Of a DNA stretch of 19,926 nucleotides, positions 16,225 through 19,926 are shown one piece after another. The position numbers and the translations under genes were made by a program. The stretch lies in NCBI GenBank assembly GCA_005881495.1, contig VBHI01000076.1:1-19926 (forward strand). Reading direction: 5' to 3'. Positions within the stretch are counted from its first letter, which is position 1; each line of letters starts with the position of its first letter. Origin of the DNA: Chloroflexota bacterium. GTDB taxonomy: Bacteria; Chloroflexota; Ktedonobacteria; Ktedonobacterales; Ktedonobacteraceae. The notes beneath the pieces are model-generated. The model had not been told where the DNA came from and did not search any database. It saw only the letters and a list, made by a program, of their open reading frames with translations.

Positions 16225-17342
16225 AGAGCAACTACCTCCCTTGCAATGGTTGAGAGATCCTCCTCGCTCAGTGCTGGATGCACGGGGAGCGACAATACTT
16301 GCTGTGCAGCACTCTCTGTTATAGGCAGACGAGCGGAAGGATGTTCCCCTTTCACACTTGACCTTCTACCTGGGCTTAAGACGCGAAACATAGAGGGCAT
16401 ACGCCGATAGTAAGGTTGCTGATGAATCGGAGTAGGATAATGAATTGTTGTATCGATTCCACGCGTACGCAGCTGCGTCAGGAATGCGTCCCGACGAGAA
16501 GGGACCCGGATGGTATATTGGTGATAGACATGACGAAATCCAGGACGCACCATGGGGGTTTGCACTACTCCTTTTAGGCGTTGCGTCAAGAAGGCCGCGT
16601 TGGTAATGCGCCGCTTCGTAAAGTACTCCAGTTTCTCAATTTGAGCAATGCCAAGGGCTGCCTGCAGCTCAGTCATGCGCATGTTATACCCAAGAGCTAT
16701 TTGGTAGTAACGTGCTTCTTGCCCGTGATTACGCAAAAGGCTCACCCGTTCAGCGATGGCAGGATCATTGGTCGTGACCATCCCACCTTCACCCGTCGTC
16801 ATATTCTTGGTCGCATAGAACGAGAAGCATCCAGTCCCAAAACTCCCCACAGGCCTTCCGTCTATTGCGGCTGCGTGCGCCTGAGACGCGTCCTCGATAA
16901 GCACAAGAGAATAATTCGCCGCAAGTTGCTCCAGGCGTTTCATATCACAGGGGTGACCATACAGATGCACTGGTATAATCGCTTTCGTGCGGCGGGTGAG
17001 AGCCGTCTCCACCTGGGTGGGATCAAGTGTGTAGATATCCGGCTCAATATCGACAAACACAGGAGTAGCTCCAACGTGCAGAATAACATTGGCGGTTGCA
17101 GAGAAACTAAAAGCTGTGGTGATCACTTCGTCACCACGGCCAATATTATGCGCAAGTAATGCAAGATGAAGCGCAGCGGTTCCTGAGGAAACAGCGACAG
17201 CCCTTTGCACATGACATAGCTCGGCGAAGCGCTGCTCAAAAGTTGCGACACGCTCTCCTTGTGCAAGCTGACCCGATGTAAGAACTCGAAGAAGGGCAGC
17301 TTCCTCCTCAGTTCCCAAAAGAGGATGTGCGATGGAAATCAT
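16215..17342 (-). CDS. DegT/DnrJ/EryC1/StrS PLP-dependent sugar aminotransferase (WbpE-like)
   Basis: 375 residues. It transfers an amino group, usually from glutamate, to a keto nucleotide sugar. PLP-site features: SSGTAALHLAL (52-62), EDASQAHAAA (150-159) with D151, and FSFYATKNMTTGEGGMVT (173-190) with the Schiff-base lysine K179. In the C-terminal part an extra segment of roughly 15-20 residues (around MFRVLSPGRRSSVKGEHPS) stands where relatives have a short turn before the LPVHP motif. With its two downstream neighbours it completes a dehydrogenase, 3-oxidase and 3-transaminase set. GAGG lies four bases before ATG at 17342, and the ATG overlaps the stop of the upstream glycosyltransferase remnant (ATGA). 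Confidence 0.93.
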   Translation of the reverse strand: MISIAHPLLGTEEEAALLRVLTSGQLAQGERVATFEQRFAELCHVQRAVAVSSGTAALHLALLAHNIGRGDEVITTAFSFSATANVILHVGATPVFVDIEPDIYTLDPTQVETALTRRTKAIIPVHLYGHPCDMKRLEQLAANYSLVLIEDASQAHAAAIDGRPVGSFGTGCFSFYATKNMTTGEGGMVTTNDPAIAERVSLLRNHGQEARYYQIALGYNMRMTELQAALGIAQIEKLEYFTKRRITNAAFLTQRLKGVVQTPMVRPGFRHVYHQYTIRVPSRRDAFLTQLRTRGIDTTIHYPTPIHQQPYYRRMPSMFRVLSPGRRSSVKGEHPSARLPITESAAQQVLSLPVHPALSEEDLSTIAREVVALCE

Positions 17343-17728
17343 AAAACCTCACGCTTCGCGTAAATGTGGACGCGGTTCAAAGATTCTGATAAGCTGTGAG
17401 CATGAAAGAAGCAGATGACTCCCCTTTCTGTTCTGCAGCTCCGCATTTTAGCCCTGCTGGACTTGCCGCTGCAAGCAGCAAAACCAGCTTTCAGGGCGTT
17501 TCCCTTACCCTTGCCCGCCTGTTTGATGATTCGAATAGTCGGGAGTAGTTGCTTTGCCACTGCAATAGTATCATCAGTTGAATGTCCATCGACCAGGATG
17601 ACCTCACTAACAAAGGATGGAATAAACGGTAGTACATACTGAAGATTTTGGGCTTCGTTCAGCTGCTCAGACCATAATATTGTTGTGCTCGTTGTCCATC
17701 CATTTGGCCCATGCCTACCTTTCATCAA
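17339..17728 (-). pseudogene. Family 2 glycosyltransferase remnant
   Basis: Only about 60 residues match the family: LNEAQNLQYVLPFIPSFVSE, VILVDGHSTDDT (donor-binding region) and AGKGKGNALKAGFAACSG. After that the frame gives an unrelated arginine- and serine-rich sequence instead of the expected DADGS/DxD region, so the metal-binding and acceptor parts are missing. The N-terminus is damaged too: a second frame starting ATG at 17699 reads MDNEHNNIMV and then stops, where an intact gene would continue SVVIPALNEA. I infer two deletions or recombination joins. Intact relatives are dolichol-phosphate-mannose-synthase-like enzymes of 250-350 residues. Its stop overlaps the aminotransferase start, so any residual translation would still couple to that gene. 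Confidence 0.75.
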
Positions 17729-17848
17729 TAAAGGGATAAATAGAACATCCTCTAGAGTACGATCAATACATTAGCATGTTTCTATGCAGACTGAGGTTGC
17801 ATTCCAGTTAAGAAAACACAGCGAAACCCGATTTGTGGTTACATTCCT
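17729..17848. other. Intergenic stretch upstream of the EPS genes
   Basis: 120 bases between the glycosyltransferase remnant and the winged-helix stump. By position the promoter for the leftward EPS transcript should lie here or just upstream, but I see no convincing -35/-10 pair on the minus strand. Confidence 0.3.
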
Positions 17849-18124
17849 TCAACCATGAAAGCCTCGCAACCTATGGCCATGGCGATTAACGGTTATCAGA
17901 AATCGTGGAGAACGCGGATTATCCTCGATCTTCCTACGAGCGCGCCCCACCATTGCGTCCAAACGGTCATCATCGATCTTTACCTGGTAGGTACTCTGAT
18001 AGACGGCCCGAACAGTCTCTTCTCGCGAACAAGTTTCTCCATTGCGCGAGGCCAGATAGAGCACCAGAGTACATTCTTTCTCTGTTAATCTCCCTGGTCT
18101 CAATTTGCCATCGACCCAGACACG
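17849..18124 (-). pseudogene. Winged-helix (OmpR/PhoB-type) DNA-binding domain, N-terminally truncated
   Basis: The frame opens right after a stop at 18125-18127 and reads RVWVDGKLRPGRLTEKECTL, then a complete Trans_reg_C wing-helix: LYLASRNGETCSREETVRAV, DDDRLDAMVGRARRKIEDN and FLITVNRHGHRLRGFHG. The domain is complete, but homology begins upstream of the only usable start (TTG at 18103) and runs into the stop, so the receiver or other N-terminal domain is gone. A free-standing 84-residue DNA-binding protein is possible, but I see no good ribosome site before TTG. It probably derives from a response regulator or a winged-helix signalling protein and may be unrelated to the EPS genes. Confidence 0.65.
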
Positions 18125-18127
18125 TCA

Positions 18128-18637
18128 ACTCGCTTTATCAATAAAGTACCTACTCAGGTACCCTTTTCAAGTCGCCTCCAAAGTCAGGCAAGTCAAAGAC
18201 GATGATAATAGGGATACCTCATGATCTGACTTGAGAAGAGCCTTCACCATATTGCCAACCTAAACATTTATCCTACGACAAAATCACTGAACGATGACAG
18301 CCTACTTTTCATCGATTGACAGGCCGGGTCGGTAATGAGACAATTTGCTTAGACCTTTGACCTATTCTTGCTGAGCTGGCTACAATCAGTACAAGGGAGT
18401 CTGACTGTCCTACACTCTCTCTGTTTTGGACGGCATAGCAGTGCAGGACAAGTGAAAAGGGTTGCTGGAAACGCTTAGGTTAACCATCTAGGCGTTTCTT
18501 GAAATGAAGTCATCCTTCTACCTTCACAGACAAAAACACAAGATTGACCATCCACAATCACGATTTCTCATCAGTCGAACGAACAATCTACAAGTAGTCC
18601 ACAATACATGACGATATCTACAGAAGGACACTCCGTG
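18128..18637. other. Gene-free stretch of about 510 bases
   Basis: I see no coding frame with recognisable homology on either strand. It holds an imperfect inverted repeat at 18468-18498. The flanking decayed genes suggest a zone of past rearrangement. Confidence 0.5.
18468..18498. repeat. Inverted repeat, 11-bp arms with one wobble
   Basis: GAAACGCTTAG and CTAGGCGTTTC pair across GTTAACCAT with a single T:G mismatch. No T-run follows on either strand, so terminator function is uncertain. On the minus strand it lies 140 bases downstream of the ABM gene and could end its transcript. Confidence 0.4.
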
Positions 18638-18943
18638 TTACGGTAACCGCCACTCGCTTATGCAACCTGTATGTCGTGGTCCCTCCTCAATCAGGCTCAC
18701 CAGGCGGCCATACCACGCGTCCTGCTCCAGATCGCTTTCTGCCGCCTTTGCTAGCTCCTCACTTGAGAAATACGCGATAGCGATGAACTCGCGGGGAGCA
18801 TCGACCTTTCTCAGGAGTTCCCACGAGAGATAGGCTTTAGCCTTAAGGTCCTGGTTGCGCTGCAAGTCCTCATGTAAGGCAATAATGGCATCATCCTCAC
18901 CAACTTTGGCCCGGTAGGTGGACACGATTACGAACATCTCCAC
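18638..18943 (-). CDS. ABM-like small monooxygenase/dimeric alpha-beta barrel protein
   Basis: 101 residues with the pattern of the antibiotic-biosynthesis-monooxygenase (ABM) superfamily: a beta strand MFVIVSTYRAKVGEDDAIIA, a helix with acidic and basic faces, SWELLRKVDAPREFIAIAYF (middle strands), SSEELAKAAESD and a final short strand. Members are cytoplasmic dimers that act on quinones, haem or polyketide-like substrates; many have no known substrate, and no active-site residues can be assigned here. The longest frame starts at GTG 18943; ATG 18937 two codons later is equally possible, with GAGAGG about ten bases before it and AGGAG eight bases before the GTG. It stands alone, about 320 bases from the LuxR gene, so it is probably a separate transcript. 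Confidence 0.7.
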   Translation of the reverse strand: MEMFVIVSTYRAKVGEDDAIIALHEDLQRNQDLKAKAYLSWELLRKVDAPREFIAIAYFSSEELAKAAESDLEQDAWYGRLVSLIEEGPRHTGCISEWRLP

Positions 18944-19114
18944 GTTCCTCTCTCCTAGCGAAAAATTCTAAACTATGGTTTTGCAGCTACTGAGGACGCT
19001 TGAGTGCTTAAAGGTCTATCTATGTATCAGAAGTATAATCTCCAATACCTACTCGTGCATCGGAGAAACTTCCCATATTTGGTAGCATTTCTAAAATAAC
19101 GAAATGTCAATGAA

Positions 19115-19226
19115 ATAGGAAGAAATACCTATCCCCGCCGATAAGACTCCCAGGTCGTACCTGGGAAGCCAGACCAGGCTACATTGTCGAGCAAGAGCGG
19201 GGATAGCCAGGGGATAGGAAGAAATA
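19115..19226. repeat. Nested inverted repeats bracketed by a 13-bp direct repeat
   Basis: Outer arms CTATCCCCGC (19129-19138) and GCGGGGATAG (19197-19206) pair perfectly over 10 bp. Inside lies a small hairpin CCCAGGT-CGT-ACCTGGG (19149-19165). The whole is flanked by ATAGGAAGAAATA at 19115-19127 and again at 19214-19226. It sits between the end of the LuxR gene and the ABM gene. It may be a miniature mobile or palindromic repeat element, or a structured 3' region of the LuxR transcript. Confidence 0.6.
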
Positions 19227-19260
19227 TCCACAATCAAGCATAGAGCAGCAGGAAAGAACG

Positions 19261-19926
19261 TTAGGCGATTCTGTGACGAATGGCGAAGGCTGCTGCAGCT
19301 GCGCGGTTTTCACTATTGGTCTTATTGAAGACGTGAGTGAGGTGATTCGCAACTGTTTTTTCACTGAGCCCCAACACCTGCGCGATCTGACGGTTGCTCT
19401 TCCCCTCAACGACGAGTTGGAGCACCTTCGTCTCACTCGCGGTGAGATCAGCTGGTAGAGATCGAGGTGACGACCGATGCGGTTGGCGCGAAAAAGTGTG
19501 CAGTTGGTTACGAATACGACCAACCGCATCGGTCATTTGCAGTTCCTCAAAGAGGGTCAGCGCTCGTTTGAGGAGGTTGGTCGCCTGGGTGATGTGCTCC
19601 TGACCGCCGCGCGCCAACTCGCAGGTGGCCTGTGCCCACAAGGTGCGGGCTAATTCAGGGCGAAGGCCCTCGCTTTGACTCTTTTCCTCCGCCGCCGCCA
19701 GATGCACCATGGCCATATCCCAATCTCCACACAGGGTAGCAATCTCTCCCAGAACGCGGTCAACCAGGAACCAGTAGTGCTGGCCACTGAAAGTCTGGAG
19801 TCGTAGATAGAGGTTTGCAGCCCGCTCCTCATCACCCAAGGCTATTGCTATGAGCGCAAGGCATATCATGGTTGGTACGGTTGGCAAAGTACCGGGTGGG
19901 AGTGCGGCCAGGAGTGCCTCTAGCTC
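19261..19926 (-). CDS. LuxR-family transcriptional regulator, C-terminal part (5' end outside window)
   Basis: The frame is open from the right edge through 222 codons. The first part is helical with TPR-like spacing (ALGDEERAANLYLRLQTF, GDWDMAMVHLAAAEEKSQ, ITQATNLLKRALTLFEEL). A short polar linker (RQPHRSSPRSLPAD) leads to a complete LuxR helix-turn-helix: LTASETKVLQLVVEGKSNRQ, then IAQVLGLSEKTVANHLTHVF, ending at the gene's stop. The architecture matches large regulators with an N-terminal ATPase or kinase, a TPR scaffold and a C-terminal GerE domain (MalT/LAL-like); the sensing part lies outside the window. An internal ATG at 19887 is unlikely to be the start because the same helical repeat frame continues upstream. 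Whether it controls the EPS locus is not shown. Confidence 0.9.
   Translation of the reverse strand, partial: ELEALLAALPPGTLPTVPTMICLALIAIALGDEERAANLYLRLQTFSGQHYWFLVDRVLGEIATLCGDWDMAMVHLAAAEEKSQSEGLRPELARTLWAQATCELARGGQEHITQATNLLKRALTLFEELQMTDAVGRIRNQLHTFSRQPHRSSPRSLPADLTASETKVLQLVVEGKSNRQIAQVLGLSEKTVANHLTHVFNKTNSENRAAAAAFAIRHRIA

Noticed and set aside
18128..18637. Possible decayed transposase in the gene-free stretch
   Set aside because: No transposase motif or matching terminal inverted repeats could be seen; only one internal imperfect hairpin is present.
1..19926. CRISPR arrays, tRNA or rRNA genes
   Set aside because: No regularly spaced repeats, cloverleaf-like sequences or conserved rRNA stretches were found on either strand.

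Overview
The window is about 20 kb of bacterial DNA, and every gene I can support lies on the minus strand. It reads as a Wzx/Wzy-type exopolysaccharide (EPS) locus with a non-ribosomal peptide synthetase (NRPS) gene at its downstream end. Base composition is mostly near 50% G+C. Shine-Dalgarno sites are strong and of the AAAGGAGG kind. Long low-complexity tails on envelope proteins, a LuxR regulator with helical repeats and a dimethylformamidase-like secreted protein fit a large-genome soil bacterium. My best guess is the Ktedonobacteria branch of Chloroflexota; this is inference from style, not from a marker gene.

Layout in the direction of transcription (right to left). 19926-19261: the C-terminal end of a LuxR-type regulator that starts outside the window. 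19226-19115: nested inverted repeats bracketed by a 13-bp direct repeat. 18943-18638: a small antibiotic-biosynthesis-monooxygenase-like (ABM) protein. 18637-17729: gene-poor, with the stump of a winged-helix regulator (18124-17849) and one inverted repeat. 17728-17339: a decayed family 2 glycosyltransferase. 17342-12483: tightly packed sugar genes (aminotransferase, Gfo/Idh oxidoreductase, nucleotide-sugar dehydrogenase, family 4 glycosyltransferase). 12444-7545: the polymer machinery (priming sugar-phosphate transferase, chain-length/tyrosine kinase protein, O-antigen ligase/polymerase). 7511-3873: a membrane-anchored dimethylformamidase-like protein, a 52-residue membrane protein and a frameshifted Wzx flippase. 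3792 to the left edge: an NRPS module (C-A-PCP-TE), cut by the window.

Working model: the dehydrogenase, oxidoreductase and aminotransferase resemble the WbpA/WbpB/WbpE trio and would give a UDP-2-acetamido-3-amino uronic acid. The priming transferase loads the first sugar on undecaprenyl phosphate, the family 4 glycosyltransferase extends it, Wzx would flip it, the Wzy-like protein polymerises it and the Wzz/BY-kinase sets chain length. Three parts of this do not look standard: the flippase is broken, a glycosyltransferase gene is a remnant, and the cluster contains a putative iron amidohydrolase and an NRPS. That NRPS has lost the catalytic histidine of its condensation domain and has cysteine as its thioesterase nucleophile. 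The locus may make an amino-acid- or amide-modified polysaccharide, or it may be a composite, partly decayed locus. The sequence alone does not decide this.
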